The notes: generated by a model not told the origin, from the letters alone. A stretch of 64,000 bases of DNA from Luzula sylvatica (GCA_946800325.1 OX326956.1:43398052-43462051), one strand, 5' to 3'; counted from the stretch's first letter, positions 46,023 to 59,434 are shown. Made by a program: numbers and translations.

Positions 46023-49000
46023 TAAAAATATATATGTTAAAATTGTATAGTTCATATTTTGTATTATTGAATTTAATTTCCAACATTCATTAAGACATTG
46101 TTAATAATTGTTTGTCTTCAAATAATATTCAAATATCAAATATTATTTAAATTCAAATACTATTTAATTGTCCAGTTTAATGATCATACTTATAGTTGTA
46201 TCTTTGTTGGTACAATCTTTTTTTTTAAATTATATCACTTAATCAAATTTAGTTATGTAACTAATGTCATAATTAATCACTCAGTATTTGATTATTCTCA
46301 TGTTATCACTTAATTCTTAATTTGTCTAAATTAGATTCATTGATCAATTTTACTAAAACAATGTTTAATTTTCAAATCAGCGAATCAACTCATAATCATC
46401 CACATGTTCTCAATATATATTTTTAGCATTTGGTGTGAAATTTTAGTCGCTTACCATTTCATGGTCAAAATTACTCTTCAATTTTCATATTTTCTTATCT
46501 TATCACCAATTTCTTTATCTGTTCAAATTTGTTCCTCGAACGTATAAATTATAATTGCTGAAATTATTCACTTCATGTTAGTTGCTTCATGTGATCACTA
46601 ATTTTGTGATTTAAACACTATATCACTATATAAAAAGTTTAGTCTTTGGATATTGAATTGTTCATTTAAATTCCTCATTTATTTAATAATCATCATGTTC
46701 ATGTTGAATGTTCGATTTTCCATCTATATTAAAATTAAAATACTCAATAAAATTTCGGCCCACTCCGTATGTCTAAATTCGACCATTCTCAAATTTAAGC
46801 ACTCAATTTATAAATGTCCAAGTGAGTTAATTTTAATTTTTAGTTATCTTGTGATGACGTGATGGTGTCGGTAAACAATTAGTGTGTACAAATTAGCTCC
46901 CGATATAAATAGTTGTTTCATGTTTAATTGCACATACTACATACATAGCTTTAATTTGTCTTCGTATTGCCACTGATTTAAATTATGATTAAATTAGATA
47001 TGTGCGTACGAAAGTGCATGAACGATTACATCATATCAACCCACTCTTCACTTTATCATTATTATTTTTTCCTTAAAATCTAACACATTTTACTTTGGAA
47101 TAACTTATTTACACTTTCATACATTTGCCATCATTTTTTGCACATACACTTATTATCACTTTGCTCTAGACCCACATATTTATACACTCGCACATTTACA
47201 TATAGACGAAACTTATTTATATTTTGGTACACACCACACCCTTTTTTTTAGGTCATTTCGGACCAACAATTTTTAGATTTCCAAATTAAATTACTCATCC
47301 AGATTTCTGTAACTTCACTTTTCCAAATTAATCACTCTTTAAATTTAAATTGTTAGATACGGTCACTAACGCTTCTGTATGTCCGAATAAGATCAATATG
47401 TAATTTTTTAGATACGGTCACTAACGCTTCTGTATGTCCTAATAAGATCAATATGTAATTTTGATTCTTGAGTGTTTAATCGTCTCAATTAGCCACATAA
47501 TTTTTTATTTATAATTGCAAATTAAATCATAATGTCAAATTTTATGTACTCAATTTTAAATTGCCAAATTCACAAGTTTTAATGGTTCATGTGTTGTCAT
47601 TAAACTCTTAATTGTACTCATATTGTTATTCTAGTTCTAAAGTACTTTGTCCATGTTATTGAACTCTTAATTTTTTAAATTATTTGCTCGATTTGAAATA
47701 TTACTTATGTTTACTAAACTTTGATCATATCTAAATAAGAACATTTGTGAAACTTTTAACCATGAAAATCATTCATTAAATTTATAATTTTTTAAATGTT
47801 GTTGTTAACTTTTTATGTGTCAAATTTTATTAATTAAAATTTTAATTGTGTTAGTTAATAATTCTCAATTGTTCATTGTTCCGATGTTATACCTACTATT
47901 TTGAATTATTCCCAGTGAATACTCTTTCAAATTCAGTAACTCGATGTTTATTTGTTTAGATATGTCACTCAAATTTGAAATTTGAAACATTAATAGATTC
48001 TGAATGAATTTTTATCGGTCTAAATTATTTATTAATAGACTATACATAATACATTAATGTTAATGTTATTGTAAACTTTATTTGTCAAAATAAATAGTTA
48101 ATAATATTTTTAATTGAATACAATTAAACCACATATTGTTGTTTTAACTTCATCTTAAGCATATATTTATAATTTTGTATGACATACAATCTATTAGAAT
48201 AAATTATGATATTCAATTTAAATTTATTCTAATTTATTCACACGTTACGTTACTATAGTTACGTTACTATGGTTTACGTTACCATAAGTTTATTCTAATT
48301 TATTCTAATTTTACTATAGTTACGTTACTATATCCAATAATTTTGATTATATTTAATCTTAATTACAACGACATATTTGTTAAATCCCTACTTACATTGT
48401 TAAATCCATACTTACAAATACCGTAATTGAGTGACTATGGTATTCTAAATTCCGATACACTACTCCCATTCGTACTTGTGCAACACAATCCAATTTTATT
48501 TGTTTGTGGCACGACAAACATTAATTAAGGACATGTTTGGTTGATCGTATTAGAAATTACATCAAGTAAATTAACTTTCCAAAAGTCGATTTTTCGAAAA
48601 TGCACTTCAAATTCAAATGTTTGAATTTCGAAAGTGAAACTACGGGATTTATAATTTTTATGTTTGTGTTGATTTAATTGAATTATTAAATTTCTAAATT
48701 TATATGTATTAAAATTTGAAAATAAATTCAGGACATTTTTTAAAAAAATACACATTATGTTTCAGATTTACTACAATAGACCAAATTTTTTGAATATTTG
48801 AGATATGAAACTCTTCTAGAAATTGATTTTTTCCTTGATATATTTACCCATATTGCACCCATATATATGTTTGTCTAAAATCTATATTATTTGAAAAACA
48901 ACAAAATAAATATCTTAATTTTTTATGTAATATTAATAAATCATATTTACAAGTATTTTATATCGAAAATACTCATATTTTTCAAAGAATTTTTTTTTTT

Positions 49001-49085
49001 GACAAAAAAACAATTTTGTTCAAATATATAAATATTAATTTAAATATGGACCACATCTAAAAAATTAATCAAATACAATAATTTT

Positions 49086-49131
<46 letters not shown>

Positions 49132-49390
49132 TTTGTATGCATCATGCTTTAATATTCTCAAATACAAATAATTTTTTTTAAATAATTTATAATATTTCTC
49201 AATTTTTATAGTTTTTGCACATATTATTTATATTTAAAATATTTCCGGGTTTCTTTCAATTAGTAATGAGTCTAGCGTTAAATTTCATTAATAATTAGTA
49301 GAAAACGCAAATATTTAAAATGTAATCCATATTTACAAATATTAACAAAATGACAAAATGTTTAAAAATAATATTTAATATAATTTTAGT
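46023..49390. other. AT-rich DNA, no gene recognised
   Basis: Short frames only, none with recognisable protein features. It holds a 55-bp tandem duplication at 47355-47464 (gatacggtcactaacgcttc), a short gttacgttactat array near 48240-48330, and a (TA)n tract at 49089-49127. Confidence 0.55.
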
Positions 49391-49854
49391 TATGTTGATG
49401 TGAGGCAAATAAGGCACAAATTTAATGCGTAATTTGGGGATTTTAGCCCTTGTGAAGAACAATTATATATACTTTATTAATCATATTTGAGATAACATGA
49501 ATATTTCTTCACTAAGTGTGTTTTATTGCTTAATCACAGGAATTAGAAGGAATTCCTGGAAATTTGGAGAGTGTAGTTGTCTCCAACACGTCAAGAGGAG
49601 TGAAAACGATATATTACACCGATATATTCGGTACATGAATGAGACGGGAGGCAAACAATTATCATGATAGAGACTTACACAAAAGTCTACACGAAAATCA
49701 CTCAATCCTTAGCCCTTATCCTGCTCACCTACCTTTGGTGGGAATTACCTCCTTACCCCCAATCCCCTCCACCAACTCGTGGCCAATAAGAAGACTCCAT
49801 GAGTGCTATAAATATGACCACAAGGGCCACGAGTTTGGGATGCTCTTTTACGCC

Positions 49855-49857
<3 letters not shown>

Positions 49858-49940
<83 letters not shown>
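49858..49940 (+). repeat. (CT)n microsatellite in the solo LTR
   Basis: About 40 CT units, just downstream of the TATA box at 49806. Confidence 0.95.
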
Positions 49941-49942
<2 letters not shown>

Positions 49943-50569
49943 GCAAGTCCAAGAACCTTCAAGAACACGCAAGAATCGCAAACATGAACGATAATTTTCT
50001 AAAATCGATCACCGAATAGAAGCTTACTTCATTCGGTGAATCGGTTTACACTTCGACGAAGATCGAGTTGCAAGGATTGAGGTGGAGCTTTCTTCATCCG
50101 AATCCACGCAAGCAAGAAGTCGAGCATTCGCTATTCCACTCGGGAGCTTTCTTCCAATTGGACTTCTTGCAATCTCGAGTTCACTCAACCGGTACGGAGC
50201 TTTCTTCGATTGGCGAGTGGATCGGTACGAAAGGAAACGTTGTGCGAGGCGTCTAGCTTTCTAGCATCTCAAAGCAACGGAGAAGGCATCCAAGACGAGA
50301 CTCGAAGCTTTCTTCATCTCTCTAGGTGTTTTCTTTCTTTTCTTGTAATTCTTGTAGTTTAAATTCGAAATTGGATTTGTGTAAAGAATTCTCGGTTTAA
50401 TGAATCTTTAGTTTCTTGTTTACTTGAATCGAATCTTTGTTGGTGTTTTTACTTGATCTTTTGCTCTCAATTTCTGCCTTAAACTCAGTTTAATCTCACT
50501 TAATTCAATCTCAAAACAAACCCTTAATTCAAGTCTCAATTCAAAACTCAAACCAGAAATCCAGAACTA

Positions 50570-50910
50570 CTTCCGTTATAACGGAATTCATACTGCGTTG
50601 TAACGGACCATTCGGTTTGTACCTGACTTTCAGTCTGTTGGTACACCGTTATAACGCACTTTACTTCCGTTGTAACGGACCAGCAAGTAAAAGCATTCAA
50701 TATCACTCATACTAGTGCGTTGTAACGGACATAAGAGTCCGTAGTAACGGATCAACCAATCCGTTGTAACGCTACTCCTATCCGTTATAACGGACTACCA
50801 CTTTCGTTGTAACGTACATATTTCCGTTGTAACGGACGTTCATATCAAACCCTTCGATAGCCATAACCCTAATGTCCGTTGTAACGGAACTTAATTCCGT
50901 TGTAACGGAC
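50570..50910. repeat. Array of about 12 CCGTTGTAACGG-type palindromes
   Basis: Near 50571, 50593, 50645, 50668, 50715, 50738, 50760, 50779, 50800, 50822, 50874 and 50896 the sequence reads tccgttgtaacggac or a one- or two-base variant. Spacing is irregular (about 20-50 bp) and spacers are unrelated. Each palindrome holds AACGG on both strands. Confidence 0.88.
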
Positions 50911-51094
50911 TATCTTCTGTGAATTTTCTTTGTTATTTCTCATCTAGTTTCGATTTAATCTTTGACGCAATTGCTCCCCGTGGAACGAACTTTCATATTT
51001 TCCACTATACAACTATATTTTCCAACTTGTTGATTGAATCGGGTTTTCGAATGCAACGATAATTTTACACGCAAAAAACCCGCTCATCATATGT

Positions 51095-52565
51095 TGAGAT
51101 TATGGTGATTGATTAGATTCTTATATTAACACAATGAAAATATAATTTATACTTATATGTAATAATTTCTTGTGGTATTTTAGAGCTGTGTCTATTTATT
51201 TATTTAGATTATTGTGAGTAGTATTTATTTATTTATTCACATTATTGTGCTTGATTAATTTTTTAAATTAACACAATGAAAATTTAATCCATATTTGAGG
51301 GGAGTTTGTGGTGTGATGTATCTCCACTTCATGTAAATTCGATGGAATCTTGAGTTGCAGGAAAAGTGATAGACAATGTAAGTCGACTAATGAACTAATG
51401 AAGTAGGTCGACTTAATAACTGACAGAATTACTACAAAACAAACATGTCCTAAAAGAAATAGACATTACGAGAAATAAGTGTCATATCACTGTTTGCTTG
51501 ATATTAAGTTAATATTGGTGTAACAGATTCTAGAAAATGAAGCAGCTTTCTTAGGACCGAAAAAATATGATCCGATCCAAAAAAATGACCGGCTCGATTC
51601 GAATTCGAATTCGAATCGAATTGAAAAATATTGAAAAGTCAATGATCTGAAATCGAAACTGAATCGAAACTGCAGGACCCAAATTAAAAATAGAACTGAA
51701 ATCGAATGTCTCGAGCCCGAAATCGACTCGAAACCGAATGACTCGAATTTGAAATTGATTTGAAACCGAATGTCTCGAGCCCGAAATCGACTCGAAACCG
51801 AATGACTCGAATCCGAAATTGATCTGAAACCCAATGACCCGAAATCTGAATAATCAGAAATCCGAACGATCCGAAAACCGAACTAACCGAAAACCTGAAT
51901 ATTCAAAACTCATGACCTGAATGACCGGAAACTTATGATCCAAATGATCCGAAACTCACGACCCTAATGAGCCGAAAATTAATATATTGTTGCTAAAATC
52001 AATATATTATTTCTAAAATCGATATATTATTACTAAAATATTTCGAAATCAATAAAATAAATTCCGAATGACTCGTAAACTAAACTTTTTGAAAACAAAA
52101 TGATTCAAAATCAAATTTAGCGAAATCCGGATAACCTGAAAATCGAAATAACTAACACCTGAATGACCTGAATATCAAAAGGATCCGGCGGTTCCGAAAA
52201 ACGAAACGATCCTGAACCGTATGACTCGAAAACCGAAACGACCCGAACCAAAACGACATGCGATATGAATGATTCGATAACCCTATTAACCTGCAAACCT
52301 CCCGATCCGAACCTGCAACCTTCCGATCCGAATCGACTCGACCCGAACCGACCGGACTCGTCCGATTGACACCTCTATGCGTTCTCTTATACCGAAGAAA
52401 TTTATGAAGGTGTAGGTGACCAATTTTATTCAACATATATAGCAATGAATTGAGAAATGTAGTGTTATTATTTGAGGAAAGTTTGGCAGCGTTACCCGTT
52501 AAAATGTAATTAGTTCTAGACCAAAAAAAATTGCATGAAATTTGTTGTTTTAACAGAAGTGTAGA
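51095..52565. repeat. Spacer with a decayed hAT-like end
   Basis: 51590-52370 is built of degenerate gaatgactcgaaaccgaa units and ends cgattgacacctcta at 52376, like an hAT terminal repeat (tagaggtgtcaatcg). The opposite end was not found. No gene. Confidence 0.5.
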
Positions 52566-52803
52566 TATAAACAAGGAAATTTTTTCAAAATAACCAAGTT
52601 ACCAAATTTTATACCCGAAATAACCAAGTTTTGAACATAATTCTCAAAATGTCGTTTGCGGGGTACCATTCAGCGCCAGGCGGTGAACCATTCAGCGCCT
52701 TTGTTTACGGAAGTAATTAAGGGATAAAGGCGCCGAAGGAAATAACGCCAGGCGCTGAATGAATCAGCGCCTTCCAACATATCAGATATTTTAAAAAAAA
52801 AAA

Positions 52804-53229
52804 ATTATTCCACTCCAAGATGTACCCGCCGAATTCTCCATTATTTAGTTATTACGTTCAATTATATTGATAATTACGATATATAATTAAATATTCAGTA
52901 AAATTTATTCAAATTTATGAATTTGAATGAATATTAATTATGTATTAAGTTAACAGATAATATGTAATGGTTATTATTTTAATTAAATATACGAATCGAA
53001 ATTATCCAAATTTTATCATAACATTTTTATGTTATAATTAGTATATTTAATTAAAATGATAACCAGTACATGTTAGCTGTTAACTTAATCCATAATTAAT
53101 AATTATTCGAATTCATAAATTGGAATAAATTTTACTGAATATTTAATTATATATCTTAATTATCAATATAACTGAACGTAATAACTAAATAATGGAGAAT
53201 TCGGCAGGTACATCTTGGAGTGGAATAAC
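52804..53229. repeat. Fold-back unit 1
   Basis: Inverted repeat with arms of about 200 bp, from attattccactccaagatgt to the complement at the right end. Centre near 53020. Confidence 0.9.
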
Positions 53230-53285
53230 TTTTTATATATTTTTGAAACCACGTGTGTCAGTGTGTGGATATTAAAAAAAGAAAA

Positions 53286-53714
53286 AATTAAATCCCTCCA
53301 AAGTGTACACGCCGAATTCTCCATTATTTAGTTATTACGTTCAATTATATTGATAATTAAGATATATAATTATATATTCAGTAAAATTTATTCAAATTTA
53401 TGAATTCGAACAATTATTAATTATATATTAAGTTAACAGCTAACATGTACTAGTTATCATTTTAATTAAATAGACGAATCGAAATTATCCAAATTTTACC
53501 ATAACTACTCTATGTCCTAATTAGTATATTTAATTAAAATAATAACTAGTACATGTTAGCTGTTAACTTAATATATAATTAATAATTGTTCGAATTCATA
53601 AATTTGAATAAATTTTACTGAATATTTAATTATATATCTTAATTATCAATATAATTGAACGTAATAACTAAATAATGGAGAATTCGGCGTGTCCACTTTG
53701 GAGGGGTTTAATTT
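53286..53714. repeat. Fold-back unit 2
   Basis: Same design, with different outermost bases (aaatccctccaaagtgtaca and its complement), so the two arm ends have changed together. Confidence 0.9.
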
Positions 53715-53770
53715 TTTCTTTTTTTAATATCCACTGACACACGACGCGGTTTGAAAAAAGATATAAAAAA

Positions 53771-54195
53771 ATTATTCCACTCCAAGATGTACCAGCCGAA
53801 TTCTCCATTATTTAGTTATTACGTTCAATTATATTGATAATTAAGATATATAATTAAATATTCAGTAAAATTTATTCCAATTTATGAATTCGAATAATTA
53901 TTAATTATGGATTAAGTTAACAGCTAACATGTATTGGTTATCATTTTAATTAAATATACTAATTATAACGTAAAAATGTTATGATAAAATTTGGATAATT
54001 TCGATTCATATATTTAATTAAAATAATAACCATTACATATTAGCTGTAAACTTAATACATAATTAATATTCATTCAAATTCATAAATTTGAATAAATTTT
54101 ACTGAATATTTAATTATATATCTTAATTATCAATATAATTGAACGTAATAACTAAATAATGGAGAATTCAGCGGGTACATCTTGGAGTGGAATAT
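53771..54195. repeat. Fold-back unit 3
   Basis: Again attattccactccaagatgt with its complement at the right. Close to unit 1, but in reversed order for the central bases. Confidence 0.9.
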
Positions 54196-54737
54196 ATATA
54201 TTTTTTTTTTTAAATATCTGAAATGTTGGAAGTCGCTGATTCATTCAGCACCTGGCGCTGTTTCATTCGGCGCCTTTATTTATCTCCCTTAATTACTCCC
54301 GTAAACAAAGGCGTTGAATGGTTCTCCGCCTGGCGCTGAATGGTACCCCGCAAAAGACATTTTGAGAATTATGTTCAAAACTTGGTTATTTCGGGTATAA
54401 AGTTTGGTAACTTGGTTAGTTTCGAAAAATTTCCTATAAACAAAGGCACACACTGTATAAGAGGCACATAGATCATGAACCGTGGACCTTGATTATGTTT
54501 CTGAGGAGATTCACATGAAACATATTTAAAAAGACAAAATGAGTTATTTGAGTCCAATACTCGTGTCGGCCTCTGTATGGCTACCTGTTAGCAAAAGTGT
54601 TCTTGTCGTGACTTCACATTCCCTCTAAGTCTGCACGGATCTCAGAACTAAGATCGAACGGTCAAGAACTAACAAGCAAAATATAAGTAAAACTTGTACA
54701 AATTTTTTAGTTACTCTCTCTCTCCCCCTCTCTCTCT

Positions 54738-54928
54738 CTACTTAATTAAGTACCAAATTTGATACTTAATATTTTTTAACCATTGAATTTGCATTGAGAT
54801 TTTTGTTTTTTTGTAATGATCATAAAATTATATGCACATCATTAAATGCACAAATCTCAATGTAAATTAAATGATTAAAAAATATTAAATACCAAGTATT
54901 TGCTACTTAATTAAGTAGGTTAGCCTCT
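54738..54928. mobile_element. MITE-like element related to 3060-3290
   Basis: Inverted ends tacttaattaagta and the complement, with the interior accattgaatttg and caaatctcaatgtaaatt also seen, with changes, in the 3-kb copy. Confidence 0.65.
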
Positions 54929-55749
54929 AAATATATATCAACAAGAATCCATAAAAAAATTAGCACAGGTTTGAAATTAGCACACGTTTCAAATTAGCAC
55001 ACGTTTGAAATTAACACACATTTTTTAGATAAATTGGACAATTATTATTTCTAGTTAATAATTAACATACATAGTAATTAACATAAATTTGGAACATATT
55101 AAAAAAAATCAACTTTTAAATAAAAATATTTTAAAACTTAATTAATTAACATACATAGTAATGAACATAAATTTAGAACATATTAAAAGTTTTCAAATTT
55201 TAAATAAAAATATTTTGAAACTTAATTAATTAATCATTCATATAAAATTGTTCACTTATATGATAATTACATAATTAACATGTATAATGATAGTAATTAA
55301 CATTTTAAAAGATAATCATTTCTTGATGCAGTCTTTTTTTCTTAATTCATTCTCCATGTATTATTACATCGATTAACAATTAAAATTATCATTTTTTAAG
55401 TAATATAATTAACAATTAAATTATTTCAATTAATATTCCATATATTAGTCAACTAATTGATACGAAATTAAATTTGGCAACTCAATTAACACAAATTTTT
55501 ACTGTCAAAATAACTATACAAATTAATTAATATTTTTTGGTAAATTAATTATCATTTGTTGGTAAATTAGTAAACAACTCACAAAATAACATCTTGTATG
55601 ATCATATTTTTTGGTAATTTAATTAACTGTTAATTCAAATACATTCCAAATTTGTTGGTTAATTATCATTTTTTTGGGTAATTTAATTAGCTGTTAATTC
55701 AGATACATTTCTCGATTAACTATTTTTTTTTAATTAACTGTTAATTCAA
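54929..55749. other. AT-rich spacer with a short tandem duplication
   Basis: A segment of about 86 bp (aacatacatagtaat(t/g)aacat) is repeated at about 55062 and 55148. No gene. Confidence 0.6.
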
Positions 55750-55829
55750 GGAAGATTTTTTAAAATACACAAGTTTTAATATTTTATTACCAAAATAACC
55801 AAGTTTTCGAGATAATTACAAAAATAGAC

Positions 55830-56045
55830 AAAGGCGGACTTTGTAACTCCGCCAAAATTAAGGATGGCGGCATCCGTAACTCCGCCAATTTTTAAACACT
55901 TAATAACTCGACTAACCTGATATCGGGAATTTAACAGAATTAAAAACTTGGCGGAATTGGTAACTCCGCCACTGTAGAGATTGGCGGCATCTCAAACTCC
56001 GCCATCTGCAAATTGGCGGCATCTCAAACTCCGCCAATTTTGCCG
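55830..56045. repeat. Subterminal ggcgg...ccgcc hairpins
   Basis: Six to eight short inverted motifs such as ggcggactttgtaactccgc and ggcggcatctcaaactccgc. They sit between the element end and the mura leader. Confidence 0.8.
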
Positions 56046-56339
56046 CCTCAACTCACTGCAGTTTCTTCTCTCTCCCTCCTCATTCCACCATTTTTCTTCC
56101 CCTCTCTCCCCATTTGTTCTTCTCTCTCTCGGCGATTTGGAGTAAGGTACGTTATTTTCGTTATTTTTTGTTCTAAAATTTGGTATTATGTGTTATATAA
56201 CGATTGTATGTTTCAATTTTGGTCTTTTAGGACAGATTTGTGCGATTTGGAGAGGGTTTCGTTTGCTTTTTAGGAGATTAAAGATTTGTGCGATTTTTAG
56301 TAAGGTAATTCTTCTCTCAAATTAGAATGTGATCTAGCA

Positions 56340-56815
56340 ATAGGTGTTAAATTGGATTTAGGATTTCTAATTTAGGTTTTAAGACTTAGGATTTAGGATT
56401 GTTTAGGAAAAAATATTTGTTTAGGGTTTATGGTTAGGATTTGTTTAGGATTTATGATGTAAGAATTAGAGTTTAGGATATAGTATTTTAAGTTTAGGGT
56501 TTAGGATTTTGGATTTAGGGTTTAGGATTTAGGGTTTCGGATTTAGGGTTTAGGGTTTCGGATTTCGGATTTCGGGTTTAGGATTTTAAGTTTAGGGTTT
56601 AGGATTTTGGATTTAGGATTTAGGGTTTAGGATTTAGGATTAAGGATTTATATCAATTAAAAAATAAATATTGAGGGTTTAGGGTTTAGGATTTTAAGTT
56701 TTGGGTTTAGGATATTAAGTTTAGGGTTAAGGGTTTATATCAATTAAAAAATAAATATTGAGGGTTTAGGGTTTAGGATTTAGGGTTTAGGATTAAGGGT
56801 TTATATCAATTAAAA
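56340..56815. repeat. Degenerate telomere-type (TTTAGGG) tract
   Basis: Many tttagggtttagg(a)ttt units mixed with ggatttcgg variants. It lies in the presumed leader intron of mura copy B, so it is interstitial and not a chromosome end. Confidence 0.8.
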
Positions 56816-56870
56816 AATTAATATTGAATTTGAAATGATTTAATTGTTGAACGCAAAACGCAGCGATCAA

Positions 56871-57941
56871 ATGGAAGGCGGGTCCTTCGTGATTTATTGA
56901 GAGGGCAATATCAATAGGGTTGCCAATAGTATATCCCGTTACGAAGGTGGTCGAAATATGTTAATGAATTTGCCTTACGGAAGTTCATTTCAGGATTTGG
57001 TAAACTTGGTTTACAATTGCACCCAAATCAATCGTGAAATGTATGATTTGATTCTGAAAACAAATTGGCCAATTCAATTAGGAATTTGGGATGTTGTGGA
57101 AATAAATGGCGATTCAAGTCTCATAATGATGATGGAAATCAATACTGGAAATTATAAACAATTGTTTATTGAGACAAGACCTAAATACAATCCATACCAA
57201 AATAATGCTCATTTTGGATACAATTATGCGGGCCATTCTTCAGATTCGGGTTATGATTCCAGATATCATTCCGGACATATTGGATCATCGCAACAGAATG
57301 ATAATGAAGAAGAACAAGAAGAATATGATGATAATGAAGAAGAAGATGAATTAGAAGAAGAACAAGAAAAGGAATATAGTAGTGAACACAGTGTAGCAGA
57401 AATAGATATCGATCATGTGGTGCATGCATCGAGTGGAAGAGGAGAATGGGTAAATTCAATGAACATGGGGGAAGAAATGCCTGGTATATTTAGAGATGAT
57501 GAATGGGTAAATTTAATGATAGTTGATGATGGGGGAGAAGAAACAAATCAAAGGAATGATTTGTCCAGTGACAAATCATGGCTTAGACTTATGTTTGAAA
57601 CGAAAGAAGGGTTGCAACATGAAGTTAGGGAATGATCCATAAAAAATTACGTGGAGTTTCGTGTGCAGAGAAGTACGAAAAATGAATACCAGATATGTTG
57701 CGTTAAAGACAATTGCCCGTGGAGGCTTCGTGCAATAATACCGAAATTGGCTACATATTGGAAAATCAGTAAATTCACAGGAGGACACCAGTGTGTTAAT
57801 TCTAGTGTTGCCTCCCATAATCGCCAACTGAATGCCAAACACATTTGTAGTTTGATTCTGCCTTCTTTACGCCAAGATTTGACTCTCGATCCGATTAATA
57901 TAAAAGAATCAGTTTTTTTCCAAATATCATATAGAAATTAG
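56871..57941 (+). pseudogene. MURA transposase N-terminal half (copy B), two in-frame stops
   Basis: One frame runs from ATG 56871 (MEGGSFVIY) with TGA at 56898 and 57633. It contains RYEGG, then NREMYDLILKTNWP and IWDVVEINGDSSL. An acidic low-complexity linker follows (57300-57390). Last is the DNA-binding zinc finger of MuDR transposases: CCVKDNCPWRLRA then TGGHQC. The first stop is where copy A has Trp, the second where copy C has Cys. After ISYR at 57930 the frame ends in TAG and the catalytic (DDE) domain is missing. It would have bound element ends; it is now inactive. Confidence 0.85.
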
Positions 57942-58274
57942 TTATCGTACGTACTTGTGTGGCACATCGTGCCGTTCAATTACCTCGAGTTGATTAGTGT
58001 TGAATTATGTTTTATTTTGTTTGTATTTTTTAGACTATGTAATTTTTATTGAGATTGTTTATTATGTATGTTATGGTTTGTATTGACTAATCCTCTTTAT
58101 TCATATGAATTCTTGGACATATTTTTGTGTAAATTTTTAGACTATGTAATTTTTAGACTAAGTATTTTTTAGTCTATGTAATTTTTTAGACTATATAATT
58201 TTTTAGTTTTTATTTGTATTACCTCTTTATTCATATGAATTCTTGGACTAATTTTTGTGTAAATTTTTATTCAT

Positions 58275-58561
58275 ATGACTAATCCTGGACCAGTGGATTC
58301 GTCAGTTCTAACTGATCAGGTGAACCATGTGTCCAACGAGTCTCTCGAAAATTTGTTTGCGAAGAAACATATCAGTCAGCACGGATCTAGTTGGGTCAGT
58401 TGGTTCTAGACGATGCAGCATCATGAAATCGAAGACCGACTTAGACGAGCTGGTTTTTATCTGCCTACGAGATGTGCGTATATCCAGCTAGATCATCCTT
58501 TTCTGACAGCACTGATTCAGCGATGGCGTCCCGAGACTAACAGCTTCCATACACCGCATGT
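58275..58561 (+). pseudogene. Plant mobile domain (PMD) protein fragment
   Basis: ATG 58275 opens MTNPGPVDSSVLTDQ, a typical PMD-protein start, but TAG follows SWVSWF. The frame continues with EIEDRLRRAGFYL and IQLDHPFLTALIQRWRPETN, the strongly conserved WRPET core of the plant mobile domain. It stops at HTPH, where a DNA repeat begins. PMD domains occur in MULEs, gypsy elements and domesticated MAIN/MAIL proteins. Here it follows MURA copy B in the same element. Confidence 0.82.
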
Positions 58562-58735
58562 ATTACATTCGAATACATTCAAATTAAAATACATTTCTCG
58601 ATTAACCATGTATTACATTCGAATACATTCCAATTAAAATACATTTCAAATTTGTATGATCATATTCCAATTAACAAGTAATTTTTTAATATTGAATTCC
58701 AACTAATTAAGGCATTAACGCTCAATAATAAACAG

Positions 58736-59369
58736 AAAAAAAAACCCTAAAGTTCATCTATGAATTACTTCTCAACATTAACAGTAAATTAACAGGCATT
58801 AAATCCCTCGAAATTAACAAGAAATTAAAGCTTCAATTAAAATCCTAACATTAACAGTAAATTAAAACTTTCCAACAAAAATCCTAAAGTTCATCTATTA
58901 ATTAGAGAAAAATCAGAGAGAGAGAACAGGAAAAAATAATCAGTCCAAAAATAGTCCATTAATCAGGACGAAACGATATGAAAAAAAAAACAGGAAAAAA
59001 TAGTCCAAAAATCAGAATAATAACCGGAAAAAACACCAAAACAGTCAAAGAAAAACATTAAAAAAAGGAAAAAAACAGTTCAAAAAACAGTCCAAAAATC
59101 AGTGCGAGTGGACATACCTTAATTTCTACCCACTTCAAACACCAAAACAGTCTAAAAATAAGGAAAAAACAATCGAGAGATCCACTCGATTTGAAAAAAA
59201 GATCCACTTGATTCAAAAAACAATCTAAACTAACTAAAAATGCTCTAAGATAGTTCAAAAACTACCGAAAAATCAATCTAAATGGTCCACAAACCTGCAT
59301 CAGGTCCAAAAACAACAAAAAACGCGCTTGCGCGTGTGTGCGAGGTGTGTGTGCTGGTCTGTTGGTGCG

Positions 59370-59434
<65 letters not shown>

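Larger units (their letters stand above)
49396..51089 (+). mobile_element. Solo LTR of an LTR retrotransposon (gypsy-like)
   Basis: Starts tgatgtgaggcaaataagg and ends cccgctcatca, with a perfect 5-bp TSD tatgt (49391-49395 and 51090-51094). The short terminal inverted repeat is tgatg...catca. Inside are a TATA box (ctataaatatg at about 49806), a long (CT)n leader and, near the 3' end, attgctccccgtggaacgaac, a phrase like that seen in many plant gypsy LTRs. No internal region remains. Confidence 0.85.
52575..54434. mobile_element. Long-TIR non-autonomous MULE packed with fold-back units
   Basis: A perfect 9-bp TSD, tataaacaa, lies at 52566-52574 and 54435-54443. Terminal inverted repeats are about 220 bp and close to 90% alike by eye, beginning ggaaattttt and holding aaccaagttaccaaa and gcggggtaccattcagcgcc. 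The interior is three fold-back units. No ORF. Confidence 0.94.

Noticed and set aside
50570..50910. CRISPR-like array (short repeats with unique spacers)
   Set aside because: Plant DNA inside a solo LTR; units are 12-14 bp palindromes with variable spacing and no cas genes.
52804..54195. AT-rich palindromes as a replication origin
   Set aside because: They are units inside a transposon with perfect TSDs; nothing else suggests an origin.
56340..56815. TTTAGGG-like tract as a telomere or chromosome end
   Set aside because: Degenerate, interstitial, and located in the presumed leader intron of a transposase gene.
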